Below are positions 63,837 to 64,000 of a DNA stretch of 64,000 bases, in pieces. Numbering within the stretch: position 1 is the stretch's first letter; each line of letters opens with the position of its first letter. Under the pieces are notes generated by a model, which made no database searches, was not told where the DNA came from, and saw nothing but the letters and a program-made list of their open reading frames with translations. Source of the DNA: Actinomycetes bacterium (GTDB lineage Bacteria; Actinomycetota; Acidimicrobiia; Acidimicrobiales; Bog-793); contig JAJZBI010000010.1 of NCBI GenBank assembly GCA_021798985.1, positions 1 through 64,000 on the forward strand, written 5' to 3'. Position numbers and translations under genes: made by a program.

Positions 63837-64000
63837 CTAGGCGTCTTTGGGTGCGCCCCTCCGGGGCCCGTCCCCGCCCGTCGCGCCGCTGCTCGCGCCC
63901 TCAGAGGGCCGAGCGCCCCGCGGCCGGCGCGCCGGTGGCGCCGGCTCGCCCGTCCCCGGTGCGAACAGGTGCCGGCCCACCTCCAACAGCCCGGGCAGAT
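63837..64000 (-). CDS. C-terminal end of an unidentified protein (partial)
   Basis: A minus-strand frame runs in from the right window edge and stops with TAG at 63837-63839. About 53 residues are visible, starting LPGLLEVGRHLFAPGTGEPA and ending in a Pro/Arg/Gly-rich tail (GGDGPRRGAPKDA). Only nine bases separate it from the PHP gene, so they are probably co-transcribed. The family is not recognisable from this end. Confidence 0.5.
   Translation of the reverse strand, partial: LPGLLEVGRHLFAPGTGEPAPPARRPRGARPSEGASSGATGGDGPRRGAPKDA

Noticed and set aside
1-64000. tRNA genes, rRNA genes, CRISPR arrays, prophage genes
   Set aside because: No T-arm-like GTTCGA context with matching stems, no regularly spaced repeats, and no phage structural genes were seen.

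Overview
The window looks like a chromosomal segment of a high-GC Gram-positive actinobacterium. The evidence is strong GC bias in third codon positions across most of it, frequent GTG/TTG starts with 4-base GTGA/ATGA overlaps, a WhiB regulator next to a PdtaS-type sensor kinase (the whiB1-pdtaS neighbourhood of Mycobacterium), an XPB-type helicase paired with its helicase-associated partner, a FolP2-type protein, a cell wall-binding-repeat 2 surface protein and DUF459-like SGNH proteins. A deep-branching lineage such as Acidimicrobiia would fit, but that is inference. No rRNA, tRNA or CRISPR array was seen.

Layout. 0-0.6 kb: a partial gene and a truncated, frameshifted IS3-type orfA. 0.8-13.6 kb: a surface-polysaccharide locus (GT-C-like membrane protein, GtrB-like and other glycosyltransferases, two methyltransferases, a WecA/MraY-family initiating transferase, an O-antigen-ligase-family protein, a GT4 enzyme). 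Its first 10 kb is visibly more AT-rich than the rest and lies next to the IS remnant. 13.8-24.5 kb: a secreted cell-wall-binding-repeat protein with its own terminator, cobalamin-dependent methionine synthase, membrane proteins and a secreted Ig-like-repeat protein. 24.6-30.9 kb: an MFS transporter, an MMPL transporter divergent from a TetR regulator, and a zinc dehydrogenase. 31.0-36.0 kb: an overlapping operon (CnoX-like thioredoxin, FolP2-like, HolA, inositol-monophosphatase family), a VapBC pair and inorganic pyrophosphatase. 36.2-42.1 kb: a PAS-GGDEF diguanylate cyclase and the XPB helicase pair. 42.3-47.5 kb: toxin-antitoxin genes, both intact and decayed, an aldo/keto reductase and a Ddn-like/TetR operon. 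47.7-55.6 kb: a LacI-controlled sugar operon (GH51, ABC binding protein, two permeases, GH2). 56-60.5 kb: a MazF-like pair and a surface O-acylation module (MBOAT plus two SGNH proteins). 60.9-64 kb: whiB, pdtaS-like kinase, PHP phosphatase and the end of a further gene.

How the parts work together. The polysaccharide locus and the MBOAT/SGNH operon both point to a decorated cell surface. The sugar operon has binding protein, permeases and two cytoplasmic glycosidases under a divergent LacI repressor with palindromic operators, but no ATPase gene, so it probably shares one encoded elsewhere.

The most distinctive feature is the density of type II toxin-antitoxin genes between 34.7 and 56.6 kb. 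There are four pairs, all with the same 4-base GTGA antitoxin/toxin overlap. Three have an inverted repeat and one a direct repeat just upstream of the antitoxin start. One toxin is interrupted by a stop codon exactly at its conserved V-Y-D motif, and a further vapBC remnant lies directly downstream of it.
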